Made by a program: the position numbers and the translations under genes. Below the pieces are notes generated by a model that was not told the origin of the DNA, searched no databases, and saw nothing but the letters and a program-made list of their open reading frames with translations. A DNA stretch of 24,824 bases, taken from contig CALBJG010000078.1 in the NCBI GenBank assembly GCA_937892865.1, positions 1 through 24,824 of the forward strand. Direction: 5' to 3'. Each line of letters starts with the position of its first letter. Positions within the stretch are counted from its first letter, which is position 1. Shown here piece by piece: positions 6,668-14,358 of the stretch. This stretch comes from an uncultured Clostridia bacterium (GTDB lineage Bacteria > Bacillota > Clostridia > Oscillospirales > Oscillospiraceae).

Positions 6668-7843
6668 TTAAAACAGCAGTTCGGGGCAAACCTCGGGGAT
6701 CTCGGGGCTGAGAAGTTCGAAACCGTTCTCCTTAACAGCAATACCCTTCTCCCAGCGAGTGCCAAAGGTATCAGCAGAGATATAGGTGTCTACCTGGTAG
6801 CACATATTGGGCTGCAGATAGTAATCAGAACTGGTCTCGCACCAAGGCGCTTCCACCTCGATGATGCCGGTACCATGGAGAGGACCGTAAACATAGTTCT
6901 TCTCATAGCCGTTATCCACAAAATATTTGTAGAAGCCCTTTGCAATGTCAGCAGCATAAACACCAGCCTTGACCTGCTTTTCAGACCAGGCGTGTGCCTC
7001 ACGGCAGAACTGCACGATATCCCGACGCTGGCCTTCCAGTTTGCCAAGGCAGATGGGATAGCCGATAGCAGCAGAGTAACCGTCGATCTTAGCAGACAAG
7101 TTCAGCTGAACGATATCGCCCTTCTGGAACTCACGGTAAGAAGAACGGGAGATAGCGTGGCGGGTAGAAGCCTCAGAGAAGACATACATAGGCAGGCCTT
7201 CGTATTCGGCGCCGTGCTCGTAAACAGCCTTCTGGGCAACACCGACCATCTGCAGTTCGGTCATACCGGGGCGGATCGCCTTGATAACTTCTTCAGTAGC
7301 AATATTGGCAATGCGGTAGCCTTCACGCAGGCAAGCCAGTTCGTTCTCGGACTTGATGCGGCGCAGTTCCACCATAACATAGCCGGCATCAACGATCTCA
7401 GCCTTGGGGAATGCTTCCTTGATGGCATTGAAGATAACAACGGAAGTATCCAGATAAGAAGCAACACCAATGCGGATATGCTCGCCGGATACGCCCAGAG
7501 ACTTAAATACATCGTGGAAAGTATCGGGCTTCAGTTCGGGATAAGCGGGGTTAGCGCTTTCACGATATGCCAGAAGAGTGAAAATCTTGTCCAACTTGTT
7601 GCGGTCAGCGCCAAAGATGGAAGATTCGGGACCAACCATCAAAGCAGCATCGCCATTTGCAGCGATGGCAACACCGGCGCGCTCAAACAGGGGCCAGAAG
7701 CCGGAGAAGTAGCGGGGGTTGGCATAGTCAGCCTCGTTACCGTTGACGATCAAAACGTCCAACTTATCCCGCTGCAGGATCGCAGCAGCGCGTTGAACAC
7801 GCTCTTTGTATTCGTGATCAGGAATGCAAATTCTACCAGACAT
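6668..7843 (-). CDS. M24-fold protein, creatinase-like (metal ligands lost)
   Basis: A 391-residue two-domain 'pita-bread' protein: creatinase-type N-terminal domain (about 1-150) and M24 domain (about 160-385). Aminopeptidases of this fold bind two metals through D, D, H, E, E. Here the corresponding places appear to be N248 (IVQLNLSAKIDGY), A259, H323 (GPLHGTGI), D352 and E365, so the pair cannot bind normally. The LN...GY.AA pattern instead recalls bacterial creatinase, a metal-free M24 enzyme, and H229 (STRHAISR) lies where creatinase has its catalytic His. I therefore favour a creatinase-like C-N hydrolase over an Xaa-Pro peptidase. It is the first gene of the operon, with AGGAGG and its own promoter. 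Substrate not known. Confidence 0.85.
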   Translation of the reverse strand: MSGRICIPDHEYKERVQRAAAILQRDKLDVLIVNGNEADYANPRYFSGFWPLFERAGVAIAANGDAALMVGPESSIFGADRNKLDKIFTLLAYRESANPAYPELKPDTFHDVFKSLGVSGEHIRIGVASYLDTSVVIFNAIKEAFPKAEIVDAGYVMVELRRIKSENELACLREGYRIANIATEEVIKAIRPGMTELQMVGVAQKAVYEHGAEYEGLPMYVFSEASTRHAISRSSYREFQKGDIVQLNLSAKIDGYSAAIGYPICLGKLEGQRRDIVQFCREAHAWSEKQVKAGVYAADIAKGFYKYFVDNGYEKNYVYGPLHGTGIIEVEAPWCETSSDYYLQPNMCYQVDTYISADTFGTRWEKGIAVKENGFELLSPEIPEVCPELLF

Positions 7844-7890
7844 ATATGTATCCTCCTAAAAGTGTAATAGGGAATATTGCTTACATATGA

Positions 7891-7920
7891 ATTTTACCAC
7901 TGAATATAGCAGTATGTCAA
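7891..7920 (-). promoter_or_regulatory. Promoter of the five-gene operon
   Basis: Minus strand TTGACA (7920-7915), an 18-base spacer and TAAAAT (7896-7891), about 48 bases before the M24 ATG. It is divergent from the regulator's promoter. Confidence 0.75.
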
Positions 7921-7951
7921 TGAATTTGGAACATTTTGGATGAAAATATAT

Positions 7952-7963
7952 TTAATCGTTTTA
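7952..7963. promoter_or_regulatory. LacI-type operator between divergent promoters
   Basis: TTAATCGTTTTA fits the LacI-family consensus TnAAnCGnTTnA with a central CG. It lies 8 bases before the -35 of the regulator promoter and about 31 bases upstream of the -35 of the operon promoter. The site is probably bound by the adjacent LacI-type protein. Confidence 0.5.
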
Positions 7964-7971
7964 CTTTTATG

Positions 7972-7999
7972 TTGAAAAATTGCTTTGAGCTGTTATAAT
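7972..7999 (+). promoter_or_regulatory. Promoter of the LacI-SBP regulator gene
   Basis: TTGAAA (7972-7977), 16-base spacer, TATAAT (7994-7999), followed by GGAGGG and the ATG at 8031. Confidence 0.75.
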
Positions 8000-8030
8000 G
8001 AACTTACAATGTGAAAAACGGAGGGATTCC

Positions 8031-10265
8031 ATGGCTACGATCAAGGATGTTGCGCGTTTGGCAGAAGTATCTATTGCTACGGTTTCAAACTACTTGAATA
8101 AAACAAAACCGGTAAGCAAGAAAGCATCCGGCAGAATTGAAAAGGCGATCAATCAGTTGCAGTATACGCAAAATATGGCTGCCAGATCGTTGAAGACGAA
8201 AGCCTACGGCAGTATTGGCGTTATATTGCCAAATCTGACGGATTCTTACTACTTGCAAATATTCCAGGGTATTGAAACAGCGGTTAACAACGCAGGATTC
8301 AGCGTAAATCTGTCTTTTTCACACGACATTCCCGAATTGGAAGAACAAGCGGCAAAGCAAATGTTACAAAAGCAAGTAAGTGGCCTTATTTTGGTAACTT
8401 GTTGTCCCGAAAAAGGAAAATACTATCAAGACAATTACTGCAAACAAAACCGTCCTTTGGTTTTAATAGACCGCAAGATCAACGGGTTGCGCACCAATAT
8501 GATCCGTTATGATTGTAAAACGGCTATTTACACAGTGACGGAAGAATTGTTGAAAATGGGTTACCGGAACATAAGCCTTATGGCAGGACCGGAAAACTTT
8601 TCTTGCGAACAAGATTGTAAAAACGCCTTTATGGATGTTTGTGAAACGGGCAATACCGACTTCTTTACGGTTATGCATATGGATATGAATAAGGAAAGCG
8701 CGTTTCGTAAGACCACAAAACTACTGAAGAATAATTGCCCTGAATGTATCATTGCCACATCAGAACTGATGGCAACGGGCATTATAGAAGCAATGCACGT
8801 GTTGGGAAAAACAAAGAATGACATTCCCGTGATTACATTGGGGGAGGAACATTGGAACCGACATACCCATTCTTTTGCATCTTTTTCCGTGGAGCGTCCG
8901 GCAATTCAAATAGGCGGGAAGGCAGCAGAGACTGTTATACGGAAAATCGGTTTTGCTGACCAAACGGATTCAGAGATTTGTTTGGATGCGGCAACAGATG
9001 ATATCCGCACTGATCTGCTGCTGCAACTGCAACCGTTAAAGCAACTCTCGAATATGCAAAAGCGAAAACTTCGCATTTTGATGCTTGACATCCCTGCGAC
9101 CCATACGATATGCAGATTGCTTAAAAATTTTGAAGATCATACCGGTATTACTGCAGAAGTTGATTTGATGCCACACAGCGAACTATATCAACAGATTACG
9201 GAAAAGCATAATGACAAAGTATACGATGTGTATATGTATGATCTTCCGTGGCTCCCGCTGTTGGCAAAAGACGGTGTTTTAAGAGATTTGACCAAAGAAA
9301 TATCCGGTATTGAAAAAGATGCATTTTTACCCGGAAGTCTGGAAGATTTCGGCAAGTTCGGTAAGGGATATTATGGCATACCGCTTATGTATGCGCCGCA
9401 GGTTTTGTATTACAGAAAAAGTCTTTTCAGTGATCCTGCTCTGCGGGAGAAATTTGAGAAACTGTACGATTCCACCCTTTGTCCGCCCCGGACATTTACA
9501 GAGTATTGCACATTGGCAGAGTTCTTTACCAATGAGACGGATGCGATACCTTACGGTATCAGCATACCGGCGGCATATCCCGAGTGCCTTGCGCCGGAAC
9601 TGTATATGCGATTGAAAGCATATGACTGTGAAGTGATCGATAATAGCGGAAATGTAGTCATAAACACGCCAAATGCGCAAAAAGCATACCAGAATCTGCT
9701 CAATTGCCTGAAATTTGCAAAGCCGAATTATCGTAAAGCAAACGATATCAGTGTCGTGGATGAGTTCCTCCGGGGTGAAACGGCAATGGTAATATCCTAT
9801 CCAGGATTTTTGATGCAGGGAACTGATATTCGAAAGAATAATATGATCGGTTCCATTGGTTGTACCCATATTCCCGGAAGACGCCCACTTCTGGGCGGTT
9901 GGAGTTTGGGCATCAGCAGTTATACAGATGCGCCGGCTGACGCATTTGCGTTTTTGCAGTGGGCTTGTACGGATCAGATGAGTAACTATTTTTCTATGCT
10001 TGGCAGTTATTCCGCCGTGACAGCAACCTATTCAAACGATGAATTGATCCAACTATATCCATGGAGACCCCTATATAGGGAAACATATCCTTACGCGACG
10101 CAGATGATTCCCAGTATTTGCAATGACGGCACAGTGGTATCCGCAAACGAGGTAGACGAGATCGTTTGTAAATGGCTTTACAAAATGATTAACGGGAAAA
10201 GAAAAATAGAAAAGATCCTGGCAGAAACCCAGAAAGAATTGGAAACATTTTTGAATAAGGAATAA
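8031..10265 (+). CDS. LacI-family regulator fused to an extracellular-type solute-binding domain
   Basis: The start is set at the ATG at 8031 (MATIKDVARLAEVSIATVSN) because GGAGGG lies six bases upstream and this is the canonical LacI N-terminus; it gives 744 residues, over twice the usual 330-350. Residues 1-50 are the helix-turn-helix and hinge (YTQNMAARSLKT). Residues 60-330 are a type I periplasmic-binding fold (GSIGVILPNLTDSYYLQIFQGIE through VERPAIQIGGKAAE). From about 345 (KRKLRILMLDIPA) to the end it is a full family-1 solute-binding protein: YYGIPLMYAPQVLYYRKSLF, GETAMVISYPGF and GGWSLGISS. No signal peptide or membrane segment separates them, so the second domain works in the cytosol as a further ligand sensor. 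The gene is divergent from the five-gene operon it probably controls. Confidence 0.93.
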   Translation: MATIKDVARLAEVSIATVSNYLNKTKPVSKKASGRIEKAINQLQYTQNMAARSLKTKAYGSIGVILPNLTDSYYLQIFQGIETAVNNAGFSVNLSFSHDIPELEEQAAKQMLQKQVSGLILVTCCPEKGKYYQDNYCKQNRPLVLIDRKINGLRTNMIRYDCKTAIYTVTEELLKMGYRNISLMAGPENFSCEQDCKNAFMDVCETGNTDFFTVMHMDMNKESAFRKTTKLLKNNCPECIIATSELMATGIIEAMHVLGKTKNDIPVITLGEEHWNRHTHSFASFSVERPAIQIGGKAAETVIRKIGFADQTDSEICLDAATDDIRTDLLLQLQPLKQLSNMQKRKLRILMLDIPATHTICRLLKNFEDHTGITAEVDLMPHSELYQQITEKHNDKVYDVYMYDLPWLPLLAKDGVLRDLTKEISGIEKDAFLPGSLEDFGKFGKGYYGIPLMYAPQVLYYRKSLFSDPALREKFEKLYDSTLCPPRTFTEYCTLAEFFTNETDAIPYGISIPAAYPECLAPELYMRLKAYDCEVIDNSGNVVINTPNAQKAYQNLLNCLKFAKPNYRKANDISVVDEFLRGETAMVISYPGFLMQGTDIRKNNMIGSIGCTHIPGRRPLLGGWSLGISSYTDAPADAFAFLQWACTDQMSNYFSMLGSYSAVTATYSNDELIQLYPWRPLYRETYPYATQMIPSICNDGTVVSANEVDEIVCKWLYKMINGKRKIEKILAETQKELETFLNKE

Positions 10266-10270
10266 TAAAT

Positions 10271-10294
10271 CCCCGCAGTTTTTCAACTGCGGGG
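10271..10294. terminator. Bidirectional terminator between regulator and aldo/keto reductase genes
   Basis: A 10-bp GC-rich stem (10271-10280 with 10285-10294) lies between two convergent stops, followed by TATTCTTTAT on the plus strand and ATTTATTATT on the minus strand. Confidence 0.8.
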
Positions 10295-10300
10295 TATTCT

Positions 10301-11293
10301 TTATAGTTTGCAAATATGATCGATCTGATCCAATTCCTCTTGTGAAAATGCGGTGTTTTTCACTGCGCGGATATTTTGCAGGATTTGCTCCGGTTTGGAG
10401 GCGCCGATCAAGACACTGGTCACAATACCGTCCCGAAGTACCCAACTTAAAGCCATTTCCGCAAGAGACTGTCCGCGCTGGGAAGCAATGTTGTTTAATG
10501 CGCGGATTTGATTCAGTCGGTCATCGGTCAATGCAGAATCATTTAAGAATCGGTTATCGGTGCGCATACGGCTATCTTCCGGAATACCTCTCAAGTAGCG
10601 ATCGGTCAAAAGGCCTTGCGCAAGGGGACTAAAGCAAATGATGCCTTTTCCGAGTCTATGGGCAGTTTCTTTTAAACCGTTCTTTTCAATTGTCCGGTCA
10701 AAAATGGAATACCGGTTTTGATTGATGACGAAAGGACAGCCAAGATCACGGAGAATCGCGGTTGCTTTTTCTAAGGTTGGTCCGTCATAATTGGATAGAC
10801 CGGCATACAGCGCCTTTCCACTGCGAACGGCCTGATCCAAAGCGCCCATCGTTTCTTCAAGGGGCGTGTTTGGGTCCATTCTGTGATGGTAGAAAATATC
10901 CACATAAGGAATATCCATTCGTTTCAGGCTTTGGTCAAGGCTGGCAAGTAAGTACTTTCTGCTGCCCCAATCTCCGTAAGGACCATCCCACATAGTGTAA
11001 CCGGCTTTTGTGCTGATGATCATTTCATCCCTATAGAGAGCAAGGTCATTTTTCAGGATCTTACCGAGGTTGATCTCTGCCTTTCCGGGCGCAGGGCCAT
11101 AGTTGTTTGCCAAATCGAAGTGCGTGATGCCATTGTCAAAGGCAGTAAAACACATTTGACGCATATTTTCATAATTGCCGGTATCGCCGAAATTGTGCCA
11201 AAGGCCTAAACTGACAGCAGGAAGCATAAGACCGCTGGCGCCGCTGCGGTTATAGGGTATGGATTGGTAACGGTTATTTGCTGCTTGATACAT
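10301..11293 (-). CDS. Aldo/keto reductase, YghZ/L-glyceraldehyde-3-phosphate reductase type
   Basis: A 330-residue TIM-barrel NADPH oxidoreductase. The catalytic tetrad is visible: Asp and Tyr in ITHFDLANNYGPAPG, Lys in IISTKAGYTMW, and His in VDIFYHHRMDPNTPLEE. The C-terminal cofactor region VTSVLIGASKPEQI is present. The N-terminal YNRSGASGLMLPAVSLGLWHNFGD and the GPAPGKAE loop are typical of the YghZ/Gpr and Kv-beta-like group, which reduces L-glyceraldehyde 3-phosphate, methylglyoxal and other aldehydes. The ATG at 11293 has AAGGGAG upstream. It faces the LacI-SBP gene across a shared terminator and is divergent from the AEC permease. A role in the neighbouring sugar-like pathway is possible but not shown. 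Confidence 0.92.
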   Translation of the reverse strand: MYQAANNRYQSIPYNRSGASGLMLPAVSLGLWHNFGDTGNYENMRQMCFTAFDNGITHFDLANNYGPAPGKAEINLGKILKNDLALYRDEMIISTKAGYTMWDGPYGDWGSRKYLLASLDQSLKRMDIPYVDIFYHHRMDPNTPLEETMGALDQAVRSGKALYAGLSNYDGPTLEKATAILRDLGCPFVINQNRYSIFDRTIEKNGLKETAHRLGKGIICFSPLAQGLLTDRYLRGIPEDSRMRTDNRFLNDSALTDDRLNQIRALNNIASQRGQSLAEMALSWVLRDGIVTSVLIGASKPEQILQNIRAVKNTAFSQEELDQIDHICKL

Positions 11294-11322
11294 ATTCGTT
11301 ATCTCCCTTCGCTTTTTTCGTT

Positions 11323-11351
11323 ATTATATCACAATCCTTTCCCAATGAAAA
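11323..11351 (-). promoter_or_regulatory. Probable promoter of the aldo/keto reductase gene
   Basis: Minus strand TATAAT (11328-11323) preceded by TGA, with a weak TTTTCA (11351-11346) 17 bases upstream. Confidence 0.5.
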
Positions 11352-11362
11352 CAGTTTTTTCA

Positions 11363-11391
11363 TTGACGAAAAAACGGATATGTTATATACT
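11363..11391 (+). promoter_or_regulatory. Promoter of the AEC permease gene
   Basis: TTGACG (11363-11368), 17-base spacer, TATACT (11386-11391), then GGAGGT at 11407 and ATG at 11418. Confidence 0.75.
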
Positions 11392-11417
11392 ACTTGTTAA
11401 TGTAATGGAGGTATTAT

Positions 11418-12437
11418 ATGGGACTGGGTAATGTATTTTTAACTGCAGCAAATGCGGTCATACCTATTTTGTTGCTGATTCTTCTGGGATATGCTTTGAA
11501 ATCTATCGGCTGGTTGAAAGATGACTTTACCAAGACCGGTAATAAACTTGTATTTAATGTTTTTCTGCCGGTAATGCTGTTTGTGAATGTTTATAACATT
11601 GAGGACTTGACAGCAATCAAGTGGGATGTGGTTATTTACTGCAGCGCGATCACTTGTGTGCTGTTTGGCATTGGTTATGTTGTTGCCGTTTTGACAACAA
11701 AGGTGCCGCAACGCAGAGGCGTTTTGATGCAGTGTATGTTCCGCAGTAATTATGCTATCATTGGTCTTCCTTTGGCAGGCGCTCTTGGCGGAGAGGGGGC
11801 ATTGGCAGTGACTGCGCTGGTATCTGCATTTGCCATTCCGTTTTATACCGTGTTTTCCGTGATCGCGTTGAGCATATTTATGAAAGAGCAGAATCAACAG
11901 AAAAGGAATCTTTTGAAAGAGATTTGCTTGAATCCTATGATTTTAGGCGTCGCTGCAGGTCTTCTGGCATTGATCATTCGGTATTTACAGACGCTTGCTT
12001 TTGGTAAAGTTGTTTTTGCCCTTAACGATCAGACAGAGTTTATCTTTACTGCATTGAAGAATATCAGCGCGTTGACTTCACCATTTGCTTTGATCGTAAT
12101 GGGCGCGCAGTTCGAGTTTTCTGCCGTGAAGAGTCTGTTCAAGGAAATCGTTGTTGGCACAGTTGGCCGTATTGTTGTATCGCCGATTCTCGGTATTGGT
12201 CTTGCCTATATACTCAGTACTTATACTAATTTGCTTTCCTGCGGTCCTGACGAATATCCTGCGCTGATAGCAATGTTTGGTGCGCCTATGGCTGTTTCCG
12301 GCGCTGTGATGGCGATCCAAATGAAAAACGATGAGCAACTGTCTACGCAACTTGTCGTTTGGCCCAGTTTGTTCTCTATATTGACGATCTTCCTAACTGT
12401 ATGCATTTTAATGCCGGCGGGTCTGCTTGTGGCCTAA
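11418..12437 (+). CDS. AEC-family permease (auxin efflux carrier-like)
   Basis: A 339-residue integral membrane protein with about ten hydrophobic segments in two five-helix halves joined by a polar stretch near residue 155 (MKEQNQQKRNLLKE). The family marks are NAVIPILLLILLGYALK, KLVFNVFLPVMLFVN, the FRSNYAIIGLPLA motif in the first half, and SPFALIVMGAQFE plus AMFGAPMAVSGAVMA in the second. AEC carriers move organic acids or other small anions across the cytoplasmic membrane; the substrate cannot be read from sequence. It is transcribed alone from its own promoter and ends at a terminator shared with the second creatininase-family gene. It is the only transporter near the two creatininase loci. 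Confidence 0.92.
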   Translation: MGLGNVFLTAANAVIPILLLILLGYALKSIGWLKDDFTKTGNKLVFNVFLPVMLFVNVYNIEDLTAIKWDVVIYCSAITCVLFGIGYVVAVLTTKVPQRRGVLMQCMFRSNYAIIGLPLAGALGGEGALAVTALVSAFAIPFYTVFSVIALSIFMKEQNQQKRNLLKEICLNPMILGVAAGLLALIIRYLQTLAFGKVVFALNDQTEFIFTALKNISALTSPFALIVMGAQFEFSAVKSLFKEIVVGTVGRIVVSPILGIGLAYILSTYTNLLSCGPDEYPALIAMFGAPMAVSGAVMAIQMKNDEQLSTQLVVWPSLFSILTIFLTVCILMPAGLLVA

Positions 12438-12440
12438 CTA

Positions 12441-12473
12441 AAAACTCCCAGCCAAAATTTGGCAGGGAGTTTT
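12441..12473. terminator. Bidirectional terminator
   Basis: AAAACTCCC (12441-12449) pairs with GGGAGTTTT (12465-12473) around an inner GCCAAA/TTTGGC stem. Both strands then carry T-rich tails, ending the AEC gene (plus) and the creatininase-family gene (minus). Confidence 0.8.
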
Positions 12474-12481
12474 GTTTATTA

Positions 12482-13339
12482 TTAATGCATTCTGGCTTCA
12501 GCTTCTTCCAACTTTTCACGCAATGCTTCTTCGTGTAAAGTATCTTCTTTAATAAGTTTCAGAGCAGCAACTGTATCGGCAATCGTTTTTTCTGCAATTG
12601 CACGGGCAGTACGCTCGTTCATACCATCGTGTTCAATGGATGCATAGTCGTTGGGAAAGTTAATATACCAGTTATAAGCAGAAGAAATTCGGTGTTCATA
12701 GAAAGCGTCGGCCCTATGTGTGTTATGACCGTCTAATTCACCAATCTTATCCAGCGCCACAAGATCCGGATATAAGTGGTAGATGCAACTGGTTTCTTTG
12801 AAGCAACCATGACCGCCGTACTTGTTTTCATCCACATAATTCTGGAATACTGCAATATCTTCTTTTGTCAAATAGGGATATTTCTCCAATTCTGCGAGGA
12901 TCGCTGCCGGTGTTCCCATTAACTGGTAGTAATGAAAAACAGAATATTTGGGTTTCTTCCAGCGGATCTCACGGACAAAGGCATCCAGCATCGGCTTGTT
13001 ACCGCCGTGGGAAGAGACAAAAACGATTTTTGTGAACCCGTTATTGTAGCATTCGTCACACAAAGCCTCTAGTAACTGGCGGATCAGGGAGGGGGAAACG
13101 GATATGTTTCCTTTGCCATGATAATCTGCCATATCGCCTAAGTAGGGCGCACCGGGACAAGATACGACTTCTGCAATATCTGCAGCTTCATTGGTAAATG
13201 CGATGCCTTTCAGCGCATCACAGCCAAGGGGAAGGTGTGTGCCGTGTCGCTCCATCGCGCCAACCGGAATTACACAAACGCCTTTAGCGCGCTTTACTGC
13301 ATCTTCAAATTCTCCGGGTAATAAGTATTCCCACCGCAT
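12482..13339 (-). CDS. Creatininase-family hydrolase (canonical motifs)
   Basis: I set the start at the ATG at 13339 (MRWEYLLPGEFEDAV), which has GAGAGG nine bases upstream; an earlier start would overlap the gene before it. The 285-residue product has intact creatininase motifs: PVGAMERHGTHLPLGCD gives E30, H32 and D41; SSHGGNKP gives H111; and GGHGCFKETSC gives H177 and E182. These should bind two divalent metals and hydrolyse a cyclic amide, lactam or related ring. It differs clearly from the variant at 5874-6611, so it is not a recent duplicate. It follows the acyltransferase-like gene by 22 bases and is co-transcribed with it. The substrate is unknown; true creatinine hydrolysis is only one option. 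Confidence 0.9.
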   Translation of the reverse strand: MRWEYLLPGEFEDAVKRAKGVCVIPVGAMERHGTHLPLGCDALKGIAFTNEAADIAEVVSCPGAPYLGDMADYHGKGNISVSPSLIRQLLEALCDECYNNGFTKIVFVSSHGGNKPMLDAFVREIRWKKPKYSVFHYYQLMGTPAAILAELEKYPYLTKEDIAVFQNYVDENKYGGHGCFKETSCIYHLYPDLVALDKIGELDGHNTHRADAFYEHRISSAYNWYINFPNDYASIEHDGMNERTARAIAEKTIADTVAALKLIKEDTLHEEALREKLEEAEARMH

Positions 13340-13361
13340 AGTTAAAATCCTCTCAAATTTT

Positions 13362-14219
13362 TTATAATCTGTAGCCACGGGCATAACCGATGGCTAAATT
13401 ATTTTTTAAGCGATTGATGGCTGCCCGGTGCAGTGATGTTTTTACCGGAAGTTCATCATAAGGCGCATCACAGTGGTCAAAGAGCCAATTTCGAATGACA
13501 GTTTCATCCTGGACGATATCTGCTAACTTGAATTGCTGCTGGAATTTTACGATACGGGATGTTTCGGGCAGATCTTCTGCAAGCCAGGGATGGAGCAGCC
13601 AGGAACCGCAGTAGAAGATAACGGGGTCAATTGCAAAATGTTTACGGAAGAAAACTCTTGCTGTGTCATATGCTGCTTCACATTCCTCAAAATCGAGAGA
13701 TAAGCCACGGGGGATATGCACATACATACAAGTGTCACCCTTGTGGATTTGGTGCCCCTCTAAATTGAAATCGTAAAGACTACCAATGATCTCAAATTCC
13801 AAACGTCCCAAGCGGAAAATCGTGCTGTTTAAATGTCTGCGATACCATGCGCGGTATGTGACCTGGTTGATTCCGTAATTTCCTGTTTTCTCGTAACATT
13901 GTTCACAAGCCCAGGCAAATGATTTCATAGTTGTAAAAAAGATATCATCAGAAATACCTTTGCTTTGATAAAAATCATATGTTCTGCCGAGCATATATAA
14001 GTAAAGATATAGGTTTGCTTCTTCCACGTGAACATCTTGTTGCGCAGCAAAGGATTCCAGGAATGTGCAGAACGCTTCGTCTCCGTTGTCAAATGCTTTA
14101 AAAGCGTCATTTAAAGCAGTTTGAAAAGCGGGTGATTCGATTCTTTGGTGAAGATTGTTAAATAATGCAACGCCCTCCGGGCAAAGACCGATTTTTTCCA
14201 TAAATAATGTATAATCCAT
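13362..14219 (-). CDS. Acyltransferase-domain protein (NAT_N / GNAT-like C-terminal type)
   Basis: The start is placed at the ATG at 14219 (MDYTLFMEKIGLCPEG), after GGTGGTGACA. The 285-residue protein resembles a two-domain family common in gut Clostridia: an alpha-helical N-terminal domain (about 1-120) and a GNAT-like C-terminal domain (about 130-275). The C-terminal marks are FRLGRLEFEIIGSLYDF, CMYVHIPRGLSLDFEECEAAYD, FFRKHFAIDPVIFYCGSWLLHP and LPETSRIVKFQQQF. The activity is not established; acyl transfer is inferred from the fold. The family is often found by carbohydrate-related genes; here it leads an operon with a creatininase-family hydrolase. An extended -10 element lies upstream. 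Confidence 0.75.
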   Translation of the reverse strand: MDYTLFMEKIGLCPEGVALFNNLHQRIESPAFQTALNDAFKAFDNGDEAFCTFLESFAAQQDVHVEEANLYLYLYMLGRTYDFYQSKGISDDIFFTTMKSFAWACEQCYEKTGNYGINQVTYRAWYRRHLNSTIFRLGRLEFEIIGSLYDFNLEGHQIHKGDTCMYVHIPRGLSLDFEECEAAYDTARVFFRKHFAIDPVIFYCGSWLLHPWLAEDLPETSRIVKFQQQFKLADIVQDETVIRNWLFDHCDAPYDELPVKTSLHRAAINRLKNNLAIGYARGYRL

Positions 14220-14245
14220 TTGCTTGTCACCACCTAAAGTCGTTA

Positions 14246-14254
14246 AGTATATCA
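14246..14254 (-). promoter_or_regulatory. Extended -10 element upstream of the acyltransferase-like gene
   Basis: TGATATACT on the minus strand (14254-14246), about 27 bases upstream of the ATG. No convincing -35 was found at 16-18 bases. Confidence 0.45.
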
Positions 14255-14333
14255 TACAAAAATTAAATGATATGTTAATAGCAGAAAATGCGGAAAAACA
14301 TAACAAAAAATGCGATGTAGTATTGCTAAAAAG

Positions 14334-14353
14334 AGGCGCACATTTGTGCGCCT
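14334..14353 (-). terminator. gltX terminator
   Basis: A 9-bp perfect stem (14334-14342 with 14345-14353) is followed on the minus strand by CTTTTTAG, six bases after the gltX stop. Confidence 0.8.
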
Positions 14354-14358
14354 GCTTT

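Noticed and set aside
6626..7867. A 413-codon open frame on the plus strand opposite the M24 gene
   Set aside because: It mirrors the codon pattern of the minus-strand gene, has no family motif, no good ribosome site, and the M24 protein is clearly recognisable.
4670..10265. A rhamnose, allantoin or creatinine utilisation locus by name of the homologues
   Set aside because: None of the partner genes of those pathways (rhamnose isomerase/kinase/aldolase, allantoinase, sarcosine oxidase) is present, and the two hydrolase-fold proteins deviate at active-site positions.
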